A stretch of DNA of 64,000 bases from Prauserella_A sp040635515 (GCA_040635515.1 JBEYHY010000001.1:496001-560000); one strand, 5' to 3'; numbered from the stretch's first letter, positions 17,595-26,820 are shown. Program-made: numbers and translations. Notes: generated by a model not told the origin, from the sequence alone.

Positions 17595-18284
17595 TCATGA
17601 CTGTCCCTGGGCGGGGGTGCAGGCTTGCGGGTCGGTCGTGAGCGCGGGATCGTCGCGGGGCACCGAGGTGACGTTGAGCCGGTTCACCGTGCGCGCCTTG
17701 CCATCCGGCGTCACGTGATAGGTCGTCCTCGTGCCCGTGTACGTCGCGGCATCGCTCGCCGGATCGTCGATGAGCGCCTTGACGCCGATCAGATCGCGCC
17801 CGCTGCTGCCGGGGTTGAGCCGGGCACAGCCGTAACCGGTGACCGCGGCGATTCCGCCCCCCTCGAAGAGTTGCAGTCGTCCCCCGTTCGGCGTCGTGAC
17901 AGGGAAGACCTTCGTCCTCGCCACGTCGTAGGACCACACGTTGAGCGTCAGTGTGTTCGCGCCGACCATTTCGGCGACGACCACCTCGTCCTGCCCGTCA
18001 CCGTTGACGTCGACGGGCCGCGGTGGTTGCAGCGGCATCGACGTGTCGCCCTCGAAGGTCACCTCCGCCGAGCCGCCGCTCGCGAGCCGGAAGGTCAGGG
18101 TCTGGTTGTTCGCGGAGGCCTCTTTCAGTACGACGTCGTCGAGTTGCCCGTCCCCGTCGACATCGGCCTGGGTGGTGCGGGTCTCCCCGCCCTGCCCTTG
18201 AGCGGGTGGCAGTGCCGTGAACGATGCAGCGGCGAGCGTGGCGCAGGCGAAGCCGGCGGCCACCACGCGTGACGCGACGCGCAT
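17595..18284 (-). CDS. Secreted protein with EF-hand-like/FG-GAP-type repeats
   Basis: 229 residues. Signal peptide with an AAASFTALPPAQGQ region gives likely export. Two aspartate-rich calcium-loop motifs are visible, DVDGDGQLDDVVL (about residue 45) and DVNGDGQDEVVVAEM (about residue 95), of the kind found in FG-GAP/VCBS beta-propeller blades, but there are too few for a full propeller. Later YGCARLNPGSSGRDLIG carries a lone cysteine. ATG 18284 preferred because it starts the signal peptide and has GGGGGAG just before it. Function unknown; probably extracellular and Ca2+-binding. Confidence 0.75.
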   Translation of the reverse strand: MRVASRVVAAGFACATLAAASFTALPPAQGQGGETRTTQADVDGDGQLDDVVLKEASANNQTLTFRLASGGSAEVTFEGDTSMPLQPPRPVDVNGDGQDEVVVAEMVGANTLTLNVWSYDVARTKVFPVTTPNGGRLQLFEGGGIAAVTGYGCARLNPGSSGRDLIGVKALIDDPASDAATYTGTRTTYHVTPDGKARTVNRLNVTSVPRDDPALTTDPQACTPAQGQS

Positions 18285-18420
18285 GTCTCCCCCGATCGTG
18301 TAGCGGTCCCGTGGTTCGCGCACACGTCGGCGAGCCAGCGGGCTGACATACGTCAGCAATGCCCGACGCGATCGCGGTCAAACGCGGCCGCCGAAATTCG
18401 GCCGGTAACCGCCGGCGGGC

Positions 18421-18981
18421 TCAGGGTTCGCCGTGGCCGAGTTCCTTCGCGAACCAGTGTTGCGCGTAGGGACCCTCGCTGAACGGCTCGACCTCCGCGT
18501 ACCCGTGCTTCGCGTAGAGACCCCGTGCCTCGACGAGGTCGGAACGGGTGTCGAGGCGCAGCAGGGTCACTCCGCGAAGCCGGGCCTGGTGTTCCGCCTC
18601 GCGCAGCAGGTACCCGCCGAGGCCTCGGCCCCGCGCTTTCCCGCCGACGTACACGCGGGTGAGTTCGCCGATGCCGTCGCCGAGCAGGCGCAATCCCGCG
18701 CAGCCGAGTACCTCGTCACCGTCGAAGGCCAGCAGCAACAGACCGTGCGGAGGCACGAGATCGTCGCTGGGTTCCTCCAGCATGGCGGCTTCGGTCTCGG
18801 CCTCGCTCACCGGACGGCCGTTGTACCTGCTGCCGATGTCGTCGAAATAGGACCGCAGGATCCGTTGCGCGGCAACCGAACCCGGCTCCGCGGGCCGGAT
18901 GTCGATGCGCCCCATGCGACGCGTGCTACCGGTGGGGCCGGTGAGCGAGGTGTGCCCGCTGGGATCCGCGCTTCCGGTCAT
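18421..18981 (-). CDS. GNAT-family N-acetyltransferase
   Basis: 186 residues. Acetyl-CoA-binding core ELTRVYVGGKARGRGLGGYL (about residues 110-130), with LLRLDTRSDLVEARGLYAKHGY as the last helix-strand. Acceptor unknown. ATG overlaps the stop of the preceding GNAT gene (ATGA), placing it last in a LysR-GNAT-GNAT operon. The first 30 residues are Ser/Gly/Thr-rich; a later ATG (MGRIDIRP) is an alternative start. Confidence 0.87.
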   Translation of the reverse strand: MTGSADPSGHTSLTGPTGSTRRMGRIDIRPAEPGSVAAQRILRSYFDDIGSRYNGRPVSEAETEAAMLEEPSDDLVPPHGLLLLAFDGDEVLGCAGLRLLGDGIGELTRVYVGGKARGRGLGGYLLREAEHQARLRGVTLLRLDTRSDLVEARGLYAKHGYAEVEPFSEGPYAQHWFAKELGHGEP

Positions 18982-19526
18982 CGGCCGCTCTGCGCGCCCA
19001 ACGTGAGTTCGAAGCACACCCTGTCCTGTCCCTCGCCGTCGTAGTCGCTGTGCACGGTGATGTCGTCGGCATTATCGGCGGTCCGGTCGCCGGGCAGCAA
19101 CCGAAATCCGAGCGCGCGATGGAAGGAGATGGAACCGGTGTTGCCCGGTGAGGTCACGGCGTGCACGACCCGCCTGCCCGCCCGTTCGGCCGCGGCGAAG
19201 AATTCCCGGTACAGCGTGCGAGCCACGCCGAGGCCGCGCCGCTGCGGGTCGACACCGACGAAATGGATATAGGCGACATCCGGCTGGTCGGCGGAGTGGA
19301 AACCGACGAGAAAACCGGCGACGGTTTCGGTGTTTTCCTTGTTTTCCGTGTCGTGTGCGAGGGCGACGAGGCTTGTGCCCGCGAAGTGCTGCAGGAACAG
19401 CTTGGGCAGCAGCAAGGACAATTCCCTTGCCTGCTCGGGAGTTCGCGAATCGCCCCACCACCGCTGGACGCTGCCCACCATGACGGGGTGGTCGCTGGTC
19501 ACTGCCGGGCGGAGCGTGATCGTCAT
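18978..19526 (-). CDS. GNAT-family N-acetyltransferase
   Basis: 182 residues. Typical fold: ITLRPAVTSDHPVMV, then VAYIHFVGVDPQRRGLGVAR with the pyrophosphate loop, and SPGNTGSISFHRALGF. Acceptor unknown. Both ends overlap neighbours by ATGA, so translation is coupled with the LysR gene before and the second GNAT after. Such an arrangement suggests the LysR protein controls its own two acetyltransferases, perhaps a resistance or detoxification function. Confidence 0.87.
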   Translation of the reverse strand: MTITLRPAVTSDHPVMVGSVQRWWGDSRTPEQARELSLLLPKLFLQHFAGTSLVALAHDTENKENTETVAGFLVGFHSADQPDVAYIHFVGVDPQRRGLGVARTLYREFFAAAERAGRRVVHAVTSPGNTGSISFHRALGFRLLPGDRTADNADDITVHSDYDGEGQDRVCFELTLGAQSGR

Positions 19527-20488
19527 GACTCGATGTCCCTTCGTTGTTCCTGTCCGGTTTCCGTTGTCGGCCGTACTCCGGGAGGAAGGCCGCCTCGGGC
19601 GGCCGACTCGGCGACGAACTCAAGCAGGGTGGCCCTGAACCGCAACGCGGCGTGGGTCGGTGCCGCGTCCGTGCGGTGCACCAGTGCGATGGTCCTGGTG
19701 ATGTCCGGCTCGGTGAGCCGGGTACCGGTGAGCCCGCTTCGTCCACTGAGCACCATGCTCGGCACGATCGCCACCCCCAGCCCTGCCTCGACAAAGCGCA
19801 GTACGGCATCCATCTCGCCACCCTGCACCGCGAACCTCGGTTCGAAACCGGCTTCGCGACACGCGTGCAAGGTCGTCTCCCGTAGATCATATCCACGCCG
19901 GAACATGACGAGCGGATGGTCACGCAGATCGCGGAGGCGGATGCTCTCGCCGCGCGCGAGCCGGCTTCCGGCCGGCGCGGCCACCATCAGGCTTTCCCGC
20001 AGAATCGGCACGGTCGTGAGCGCGGGCTGATCGCCTTTCGTCGGCACGGTCACCAGCGCGAGATCCAGTTCGCCACTGCCGACGAGATCGACGAGATCAC
20101 GGGATCCGTTTTCCTCGACGAGGAGTTCGACACCGGGGTAACGCGTGTGAAACCGCCGCAGCACCTCGGCGAGCACCGTCGCGCACAGGCTCGGAGTCGC
20201 GCCGACCCTGACCCTTCCCTTGCGCAGCCCCGTCAGTTCGCCGACCGCGACGGCCGCCGTGTCGACGTCGGCGACGATACGGGTCGCGATGGGCAGCAGC
20301 GCCTCGCCCGCCGGGGTGAGCGACACGTTGCCTCTCGTACGGCTGAACAACGGTGCGCCGAGTTCCTCTTCGAGCGCGTGGATCTGTTTGCTCAATGAGG
20401 GCTGCGCCACATAAACCCGTTCGGCGGCCCTGGTGAAATGCCGGGTTTCGGCGACGGCCAGGAAATATCTGAGCTGCTGCAAGGTCAT
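19523..20488 (-). CDS. LysR-family transcriptional regulator
   Basis: 321 residues. Clear LysR head MTLQQLRYFLAVAETRHFTR, AERVYVAQPSLSKQIHALEE, GAPLFSRTRGNVSLTPAG, then an effector domain from about residue 90 (FVEAGLGVAIVPSMVLSG). Start at 20488 because the head begins there; the longer frame adds 20 unrelated residues and would run over the likely operator. First gene of the LysR-GNAT-GNAT operon, and divergent from the Sdh1 operon; a T-N11-A box at 20516-20530 lies between them. Confidence 0.92.
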   Translation of the reverse strand: MTLQQLRYFLAVAETRHFTRAAERVYVAQPSLSKQIHALEEELGAPLFSRTRGNVSLTPAGEALLPIATRIVADVDTAAVAVGELTGLRKGRVRVGATPSLCATVLAEVLRRFHTRYPGVELLVEENGSRDLVDLVGSGELDLALVTVPTKGDQPALTTVPILRESLMVAAPAGSRLARGESIRLRDLRDHPLVMFRRGYDLRETTLHACREAGFEPRFAVQGGEMDAVLRFVEAGLGVAIVPSMVLSGRSGLTGTRLTEPDITRTIALVHRTDAAPTHAALRFRATLLEFVAESAARGGLPPGVRPTTETGQEQRRDIES

Positions 20489-20515
20489 GGCGTGCCTCCG
20501 TGGTTCCCCGGGAGC

Positions 20516-20530
20516 ATAGCCGGAAGCTAT
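20516..20530. promoter_or_regulatory. LysR-type T-N11-A box
   Basis: ATAGC-CGGAA-GCTAT, a perfect 5-bp-arm inverted repeat containing T-N11-A exactly. It sits 28 bp from the LysR start and 22 bp upstream of the sdhC -35 box, where an autoregulatory and sdh-controlling site would be expected. Confidence 0.55.
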
Positions 20531-20551
20531 CGGGTCGAGTTTGATCATGTA

Positions 20552-20582
20552 TTGGACGCCGCTTTTCGGTGCTGCCTACCGT
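20552..20582 (+). promoter_or_regulatory. Promoter of the Sdh1 operon, leaderless
   Basis: TTGGAC (20552-20557) and TACCGT (20577-20582) with a 19-bp spacer. The -10 ends 6 bases before the GTG start of sdhC, so the transcript probably begins at or next to the start codon; there is no Shine-Dalgarno sequence. Confidence 0.5.
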
Positions 20583-20588
20583 CGCCTC

Positions 20589-21323
20589 GTGACCTCGACC
20601 GAACTCGCGCCTCCGCGGCGGCCTCCGCGACAACGCCGCGTTCCGCGCACCACGCTGGGCCGCCTGTGGTCCTCGACCGTCGGCAAGAAGGCGGTGCTCG
20701 CCGTGACCGGCGGCGCGATGCTGCTTTTCATCGTGGCGCACATGCTGTCCAACCTGAAGGCGTTCGTATCGCCGGAAAGTCTCGACGGCTACGCGGTCTG
20801 GTTGCGCACGCTGCTCAGCGGAGCGCTGGGGCACGAGGGTTTTCTGTGGATCGCCCGTACCGGACTCGTCGTGTGCGTCGTGCTGCACGGTACGGCCGCG
20901 GTCCAGCTCGCCCGCAGGGCAAGGGGTGCGAGGGGCTCGCGTTACCGGATGCGGCCGAAGGTCCAGGGTTCCTACGCGGCGAGGACGATGCGCTGGGGCG
21001 GCGTGATTCTCGCCCTGTTCATCGGGTACCACATTCTCGATCTGACGACGGGGCATCTCAATCCGCACGGCGTCAGCGGTGAGGTCTACCGCAACGTGGT
21101 CGCCGACTTCCAGCTCTGGCCGGTGACGGCGCTCTACACGGTTGCCGTGCTGGCGCTGGGCCTGCACATCAGGCACGGCGTTTGGAGCGCGCTGCACAGC
21201 CTCGGCGTTGCCACCGCGTCCAGGCAGCGGGCGATCAGGGTGACCGCCATCGCCGTGGCCACCGCGATCACGGTGGGCTACCTGTCCGTCCCGTTCGCCG
21301 TCCAAACCGGATTGCTGAGGTGA
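20589..21323 (+). CDS. sdhC: Succinate dehydrogenase membrane anchor, cytochrome b subunit (Sdh1 type)
   Basis: 244 residues with about five membrane helices, the one-piece type B anchor (two haems b) found in Sdh1 of mycobacteria. Histidines suited to haem and quinone binding are in helices: FIVAHMLSNLKAF, VLHGTAAVQLA, FIGYHILDLTTGHLNPHG, GLHIRHGVWSALHSLG. The opening LWSSTVGKKAVLAVTGGAML is conserved in this family. GTG 20589 chosen from the leaderless promoter; the longer frame starts inside the promoter. Its stop is 5 bp before the sdhA ATG. Confidence 0.92.
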   Translation: MTSTELAPPRRPPRQRRVPRTTLGRLWSSTVGKKAVLAVTGGAMLLFIVAHMLSNLKAFVSPESLDGYAVWLRTLLSGALGHEGFLWIARTGLVVCVVLHGTAAVQLARRARGARGSRYRMRPKVQGSYAARTMRWGGVILALFIGYHILDLTTGHLNPHGVSGEVYRNVVADFQLWPVTALYTVAVLALGLHIRHGVWSALHSLGVATASRQRAIRVTAIAVATAITVGYLSVPFAVQTGLLR

Positions 21324-21328
21324 GCACC

Positions 21329-23260
21329 ATGTTCACGGTCGGAGCACCACTCGCCGACGGTGCCGTCCCCGAAGGGCCCATCGCGGAAAGGTGGGAACGG
21401 CGGAGGTTCTCCGCGCGCCTCGTCAACCCCGCCAATCGCAGGGCACGATCGGTGATCGTCGTCGGCACCGGGCTCGCGGGCGGATCGGCGGCCGCCACCC
21501 TCGCCGAACTCGGCTACCAGGTGACCTCACTGTGCTATCAGGACAGTCCGCGCCGGGCGCACAGTATCGCCGCGCAGGGCGGCATCAACGCCGCGAAGAA
21601 CTACGCGGGCGACGGCGACAGCGCGTGGCGGCTCTTCTACGACACGGTCAAGGGCGGTGACTTCCGCTCAAGGGAGTCCAATGTGTACCGGCTGGCGGAG
21701 TTGAGCACCCGGATCATCGACCACTGTGTGGCACAGGGCGTCCCGTTCGCCAGGGAGTACGGTGGCCTGCTCGACACGAGGTCGTTCGGCGGCGCGCAGG
21801 TGTCGCGCACGTTCTACGCGCGAGGACAGACCGGGCAGCAGCTGCTGCTCGGTGCCTACCAGGCCATGGCGCGGCAGATCGACGCCGGCCGGATCACGAT
21901 GCTGCCACGCACCGAGATGCTCGACCTCGTCGTCGTGGAGGGCAGGGCGAGAGGCGTCGTCGTGAGGGACCTCGTCAGCGGGGAAATCTCGGTGCTGCTC
22001 GCGGACGCGGTGGTGCTCGCTACCGGCGGCTATGGCAACGCCTTCTTCCTGTCCACCAACGCGAAAGGCTGCAACGCCACGGCGCTGTGGCGAGCACACC
22101 GCAGGGGAGCGCTGCTGGCGAATCCCTGCTACACGCAGATTCACCCCACGTGCATCCCGGTGAGCGGCGACCACCAGGCGAAGCTGACGCTGATGAGCGA
22201 GTCGCTGCGCAACGACGGCAGGGTGTGGGTGCCGCGCGAGGCAGGCGATTCCCGCGAGCCGGGAAACATCCCCGAGGACGAACGCGACTACTACCTCGAA
22301 CGAGCCTATCCGGCGTTCGGGAACCTCGTTCCCCGCGACATCGCGTCCAGGGCGGCGAAGAACGTGTGCGACGCGGGCCGCGGTGTCGGGCCCGGCGGCC
22401 TCGGCGTCTACCTCGACTTCGCCGATGCGTTGCGGCGACTGGGAAAGCCCGCGATCGAGGCCAAATACGGCAATCTCTTCGAGATGTACGAGCGCATCAC
22501 CGGCGAGGATCCGTATGAGCGGCCGATGCGCATCTTCCCCGCCGTGCACTACACGATGGGCGGGCTGTGGGTCGACTACGACCTGCAGAGCACGATCCCG
22601 GGGCTTTTCGTCATCGGTGAGGCCAACTTCTCCGACCACGGTGCCAACCGGCTCGGCGCCAGCGCGCTCATGCAGGGACTTGCCGACGGGTACTTCGTGC
22701 TGCCGACGACCATCGGCGACTACCTCGCGCGGGGTCCCTTTCCCGAGGTCGACCGCGACCACCCCGACGTCGCGGCCACCACGTCGGTCGTCGAGCAGCG
22801 CATCACCGCGCTACTGGACGTCAAGGGCAACCGCGGTGTCGATTCGTTCCATCGCGAACTCGGCCACCTGCTGTGGGATCACTGCGGTATGGAACGCACG
22901 GAATCCGGCCTGCGGAAGGCACTGGAACGCATTCCGCAACTGCGCGAGGAATTCTGGCGCTCGGTCATGGTCCCCGGAACCGGCGACGGCCTCAATCCCT
23001 CGCTGGAGAAAGCGGGCAGAGTCGCCGATTTCCTCGAACTCGCCGAGCTGATGTGCGTCGACGCGCTGCACCGCGAGGAATCCTGTGGAGGACATTTCCG
23101 CGCGGAGAGCCAGACCGCCGAAGGCGAGGCACTCCGCGACGACGACCGCTTCGGCTACGTCGCGGCGTGGGAGTTCACCGGCGCGGGCCAACCGCCCGTG
23201 CTGCACAAGGAAACGCTCGTGTTCGACAACGTGCGGCCGTCCCAGCGCAACTACAAATAG
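21329..23260 (+). CDS. sdhA: Succinate dehydrogenase/fumarate reductase flavoprotein subunit (Sdh1 type)
   Basis: 643 residues. FAD-binding motif VIVVGTGLAGGSAAATLAEL (about residues 44-63), the SIAAQGGINAAKNY segment with the region of covalent FAD attachment, catalytic NPCYTQIHPTCIPVSG, HYTMGGLWVDYD, and GANRLGASALMQGL. Oxidises succinate to fumarate, passing electrons via SdhB to menaquinone. The ATG at 21329 has GAGGTGA upstream; an in-frame GTG at 21320 overlapping the sdhC stop is an alternative. Length matches mycobacterial Sdh1 flavoproteins. Confidence 0.94.
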   Translation: MFTVGAPLADGAVPEGPIAERWERRRFSARLVNPANRRARSVIVVGTGLAGGSAAATLAELGYQVTSLCYQDSPRRAHSIAAQGGINAAKNYAGDGDSAWRLFYDTVKGGDFRSRESNVYRLAELSTRIIDHCVAQGVPFAREYGGLLDTRSFGGAQVSRTFYARGQTGQQLLLGAYQAMARQIDAGRITMLPRTEMLDLVVVEGRARGVVVRDLVSGEISVLLADAVVLATGGYGNAFFLSTNAKGCNATALWRAHRRGALLANPCYTQIHPTCIPVSGDHQAKLTLMSESLRNDGRVWVPREAGDSREPGNIPEDERDYYLERAYPAFGNLVPRDIASRAAKNVCDAGRGVGPGGLGVYLDFADALRRLGKPAIEAKYGNLFEMYERITGEDPYERPMRIFPAVHYTMGGLWVDYDLQSTIPGLFVIGEANFSDHGANRLGASALMQGLADGYFVLPTTIGDYLARGPFPEVDRDHPDVAATTSVVEQRITALLDVKGNRGVDSFHRELGHLLWDHCGMERTESGLRKALERIPQLREEFWRSVMVPGTGDGLNPSLEKAGRVADFLELAELMCVDALHREESCGGHFRAESQTAEGEALRDDDRFGYVAAWEFTGAGQPPVLHKETLVFDNVRPSQRNYK

Positions 23261-23271
23261 AGGAGTCAACG

Positions 23272-24030
23272 GTGCGATTCACGGTCCGGGTGTGGCGGCA
23301 GCGGGAGGAGAACTCGCGAGGCGCGCTCGTCGACTACGCCGTCGAGGACGTCTCACCCGACATGTCGTTGCTGGAAGTGCTCGACCAGCTCAACGAACGG
23401 CTCACCGAGAAAGGCGAGGAGCCGGTCGCCTTCGACCATGACTGCAGGGAAGGCATCTGCGGCATGTGCGGCATGATGATCAACGGAGTCGCGCACGGGC
23501 CGCAACGCGCCACGACGGCCTGCCAGCTCCACATGCGGCACTTCACCGACGGCCAGACCATCACCATCGAACCGTGGCGCTCCAGTGCGTTCCCCGTGCT
23601 CAAGGACCTCGTCGTCGATCGGGCCGCGCTCGATCACATCATCGAGGCGGGTGGCTACATCAGCGCGCAGGCAGGCGCCGCACCCGACGCGCACGCGATG
23701 CCCGTGCCCAAACGCGACGCCGACCGCGCGTTCGAGGCGGCGGCCTGCATCGGCTGCGGCGCATGCGTCGCAGCCTGCCCCAACGGCTCCGCGATGTTGT
23801 TCACCTCGGCGAAAGCCACGCACCTGGGGCTGCTGCCGCAAGGGCAGCCGCAGCGCTACGAGCGTGCCGAGAACATGATTGCCGCGCACGACGACCTCGG
23901 CTTCGGCGGGTGCACGAACACGGGCGAGTGCACCCAGGTGTGCCCGAAGGGCATTCCGCTGGAGACCATCGCGCGATTCAACGCCGACGTGTTGTCCTCG
24001 GCGTTGCGTGACCGCCGCGACGAGGGCTGA
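23272..24030 (+). CDS. sdhB: Succinate dehydrogenase iron-sulfur subunit (Sdh1 type)
   Basis: 252 residues. Cysteine sets for the three clusters are seen: CREGICGMCGMM ... TACQLH for [2Fe-2S] (about residues 60-85), CIGCGACVAACPN (about 158-170) and CTNTGECTQVCPKGIP (about 215-230) for the two remaining clusters. GTG start with AGGAGT five bases upstream, 11 bp after sdhA. Completes the C-A-B operon; no separate SdhD exists, as expected for this class. Confidence 0.94.
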   Translation: MRFTVRVWRQREENSRGALVDYAVEDVSPDMSLLEVLDQLNERLTEKGEEPVAFDHDCREGICGMCGMMINGVAHGPQRATTACQLHMRHFTDGQTITIEPWRSSAFPVLKDLVVDRAALDHIIEAGGYISAQAGAAPDAHAMPVPKRDADRAFEAAACIGCGACVAACPNGSAMLFTSAKATHLGLLPQGQPQRYERAENMIAAHDDLGFGGCTNTGECTQVCPKGIPLETIARFNADVLSSALRDRRDEG

Positions 24031-24049
24031 CCGGGGGCGCCGGTGGCGC

Positions 24050-24055
24050 TATCGT
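24050..24055 (+). promoter_or_regulatory. -10 box TATCGT of a leaderless P450 transcript
   Basis: TATCGT ends 7 bases before the GTG at 24063 and lies after the sdhB stop, giving the P450 gene its own promoter in a 32-bp gap. No ribosome-binding site is seen. Confidence 0.4.
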
Positions 24056-24062
24056 CTACGGC

Positions 24063-25247
24063 GTGACGAGCGCACGCAAGATCCATCGCGGTGACCCCGG
24101 GCGCGCCGGCTGCCCCGTCGGCAAGGGGGAGGACGGGGTCTGGCGGGTCTCCGGCTATGCCGCCGGCCGCGCGGTACTGCGCAGCACCGACACCGTGCAG
24201 GCAGGGCTCGGCATCGAGAGCGTGGAGAAACTTCCCTCCCGGATCCGCAGGCCCGTGCTGTACCGGGACGGCAAAGAACATCGCGAGCATCGGCGGCAGA
24301 CCGCGCGGTACTTCACCCCGCGCAGGGTCGACGAGCACTACCGCTCGGTGATGATCGACGTCGCCGAGAGACAGCTCGCGACGCTGCGAGCACGGGGAAG
24401 GGCCGAACTGGCCGAGCTGAGCTTCCACCTCGCCATCGAGGTCGCCTGCGCGGTCATCGGGCTCACCGACAGCAAACCGGGCATCAAGGATCGGCTCGAA
24501 AGCTTCTTTCCCGAGAAGATCGGCAAGCCGGGCCTCACCAGCTTCCACGGGCTCTACTGGCTGGTGCGGCACAACGCGAACTGGCTGCGCTTCTACGTGC
24601 GCGACGTCCGCCCAGCCGTGAGGCAACGGCGAAAGCGGCGCCGCGACGATCTGCTCTCCCACCTGATCGACGAGGGCTGCAACGCGGGCGAGTTGCTCGG
24701 TGAATGCCTCACCTTCGCCGCGGCGGGGATGATCACCACCCGGGAGTTCGTCAACGTCGCGGCATGGCACCTTTTCACCGACGACGCGCTCGCGGCACGC
24801 TACCGGGAGGCGGAGGAAGCGCGGCGGATCGAGATCCTGCACGAGATCCTGCGGCTGGAGCCGGTCGTCGCGAGCCTGCGCAGGCGCACGACGGCCCCGC
24901 TGCCGGTACCCGTCGGCGCCGATGGTGATGTCGTCACCGTGCCGGAGGGGGAACTGATCGACGTCGAGGTGAGCCTCGCCAATCTCGACGAGACGGCCGT
25001 GGGTGCCGATCCGCTCGCGATCTGCCCGGGAAGGCCACTCGCATCAGGTGCCCCCTCGATGGGGCTCTCGTTCGGCGACGGCGCGCACAAGTGTCCGGGT
25101 TCCTCCATCGCCATTCTCGAAACCGATGTCTTCCTCAGCAGGTTGCTGGCCATACCGGGGGTGCGGATGGTCGCACCGCCCCGGGTATCCATCGCCGAGG
25201 CGATCGGCGGCTACGAACTACGTGGCCTGATCGTCGAGGCAGGCTGA
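24063..25247 (+). CDS. Cytochrome P450
   Basis: 394 residues. Haem-binding loop FGDGAHKCPGSSIAILET (Cys about residue 344), the E-x-x-R motif EILRLEP, and an I-helix AAAGMITTREFVN. In the I-helix the usual acidic-alcohol pair of the oxygen-activation groove appears as TT, a small deviation that could matter for catalysis. Soluble bacterial class I type that needs external ferredoxin and reductase; none lies beside it. Substrate unknown. GTG start with a leaderless promoter. It may be partly co-transcribed with sdhCAB. Confidence 0.9.
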   Translation: MTSARKIHRGDPGRAGCPVGKGEDGVWRVSGYAAGRAVLRSTDTVQAGLGIESVEKLPSRIRRPVLYRDGKEHREHRRQTARYFTPRRVDEHYRSVMIDVAERQLATLRARGRAELAELSFHLAIEVACAVIGLTDSKPGIKDRLESFFPEKIGKPGLTSFHGLYWLVRHNANWLRFYVRDVRPAVRQRRKRRRDDLLSHLIDEGCNAGELLGECLTFAAAGMITTREFVNVAAWHLFTDDALAARYREAEEARRIEILHEILRLEPVVASLRRRTTAPLPVPVGADGDVVTVPEGELIDVEVSLANLDETAVGADPLAICPGRPLASGAPSMGLSFGDGAHKCPGSSIAILETDVFLSRLLAIPGVRMVAPPRVSIAEAIGGYELRGLIVEAG

Positions 25248-25407
25248 AATCACCCGCTGTCCCGCGTGACAAGAGGTGCGGTTCGCTGCTCACCAGTGGT
25301 TCCCACGAAGTGAGAAAGTGAGGCCGCACTTGTTGGTCGGCGTCGATTCTTGCCAAGCTCACCGGCACCGCATCGGCCGCGGTGATACCGGCGAGAGGGG
25401 AAGCGGG

Positions 25408-26640
25408 ATGGCGCACGACGTCGAGGAACCAGGGCTGAGTCGCTGGGGTCGCTGGGGCCGATCGGGCTGGGGCGTGCATTCGCGGCGGGCGGCGTTGCGT
25501 ATCGCGGCTGGCACCGGTGTCGCCGCGCTGGCGGCACCGGCCGTGGCGAGGGCGGCGACGGCAGGGCAGGGCGCGATCGTGAAACCCTTGCCGCCGGAAC
25601 TCTTCGTCGTACACGGGAGCAACGCCGAGACCCGGTGGTCCGCGCTGCGCGACATCGGGAACATCGTGCCTGCCGACCGGTTCTTCGTCCGCAACCACAC
25701 GAGGACGCCCCGCATCGATCCCGTGGCGTGGCGGCTGCGACTCTTCGGCACCGGGCTCGCCGGAGGACCCGTCGCGTTGAGTCTCGCCCAGCTCAAAGCG
25801 CTGCCCTCGGAGACGATCACCGCGCGCATCGAGTGCGCCGGCAACGGGCGCGGGTTCTTCGAAAGCCAGCAGAACCAGCCCGTTCCCGGAACTCCGTGGC
25901 GGCTCGGTGCGGTGGGCGTCGCCAGGTGGCGTGGCGTGCGCATGGCGACGGCGCTGCGCGCGGCCGGACTGACGCGTGAGGCCGTCGACGTCATGCCGTC
26001 CGGTCTCGACGACGAGTACATTGTGGATGGTGAGAATCTCGGGAGGGTCCGGCGCCCGCTGCCGGTGCGGAAGGCAATGGACGACGTCCTGCTCGCCTAC
26101 GAGATGAACGGCGAACCGCTGCCACCCGATCACGGATTTCCGGTGCGCGTCGTCGTTCCCGACTGGATCGGTATCGCCTCCGTCAAGTGGGTCGGCGCGA
26201 TCGAAGTATCGGCGACCCCGCTGAGCTCGGCGTGGAACACCCGCTACTACCGTCTTTTCGGCCCCGGTTATCCGGAGGAGGGGACGCTGCTGACGCGGCA
26301 GAACACCAAGAGCGCGTTCGAACTCGATCCGGACGCCGAGTTCAGCGCGGGAAGGGCCCACGTTCTGCATGGCAGGTCGTGGTCGGGTACCGGGGGAGTG
26401 GTGAGGGTCGAGGTCAGTGCCGACGGTGGCCGTAGCTGGTCGAGGGCCATTCCCAGGGCGGTGCGCGACGATGGCTGGCACCGCTGGAGCTACCGGTGGC
26501 TGCCGAGGCGTCCCGGCTCGTACACCTTGAGGGCGCGAGCGCTTGACATCGAGGGCAATGTGCAGCCGGTGACCGAGCCGTTCAACACCGAGGGCTACCT
26601 GTTCGGCGCGGTAGCCGGACTGCCTGTCGCGGCCGTGTGA
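25408..26640 (+). CDS. Exported molybdopterin-dependent sulfite-oxidase-family oxidoreductase
   Basis: 410 residues. Twin-arginine-like N-terminus (SRRAALRIAAGTGVAALAAP) points to Tat export of a folded cofactor protein. The molybdopterin domain follows, with FVRNHTRTPRID, RIECAGNGRGFF carrying the Mo-ligand cysteine, and DWIGIASVKWVGAIEV; then the Mo-co dimerisation Ig-like domain (GGVVRVEVSADGGRSW, RALDIEGNVQP). Sulfite oxidase or a relative acting on another small oxyanion. ATG 25408 after GAGGGGAAG chosen; the longer frame would begin 132 bp earlier without signal-peptide character. Followed by repeat array R3a. Confidence 0.9.
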   Translation: MAHDVEEPGLSRWGRWGRSGWGVHSRRAALRIAAGTGVAALAAPAVARAATAGQGAIVKPLPPELFVVHGSNAETRWSALRDIGNIVPADRFFVRNHTRTPRIDPVAWRLRLFGTGLAGGPVALSLAQLKALPSETITARIECAGNGRGFFESQQNQPVPGTPWRLGAVGVARWRGVRMATALRAAGLTREAVDVMPSGLDDEYIVDGENLGRVRRPLPVRKAMDDVLLAYEMNGEPLPPDHGFPVRVVVPDWIGIASVKWVGAIEVSATPLSSAWNTRYYRLFGPGYPEEGTLLTRQNTKSAFELDPDAEFSAGRAHVLHGRSWSGTGGVVRVEVSADGGRSWSRAIPRAVRDDGWHRWSYRWLPRRPGSYTLRARALDIEGNVQPVTEPFNTEGYLFGAVAGLPVAAV

Positions 26641-26687
26641 CCGAAGCCCGGCGCCGGCGCCCCGGTACCGGTGCCCCTGCGCTCCGC

Positions 26688-26820
26688 GAGTCCCGCACTC
26701 AGGACGTCGAGATCTGCGCTCGGGTCGGCGAGATCCGCACTCAGGCTGGCGAGATCTGCGTTCAGGTCGGCGAGATCCGCACTCAGGTCGGCGAGATCCG
26801 CATTCGGTCCGTGAGTCCCC
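26688..26820 (+). repeat. 21-bp polar intergenic repeat, array R3a
   Basis: Leader GAGTCCCGCACTCAGGACG followed by five units of GAGATCTGC/GAGATCCGC with ACTCAGG or TTCAGG. Starts 48 bp after the stop of the sulfite-oxidase-type gene in the same orientation. This is the longest regular run in the window. Read on the opposite strand it encodes a leucine-rich heptad (NADLASLSADLADPSADL), a by-product of the 21-bp period. Confidence 0.88.
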
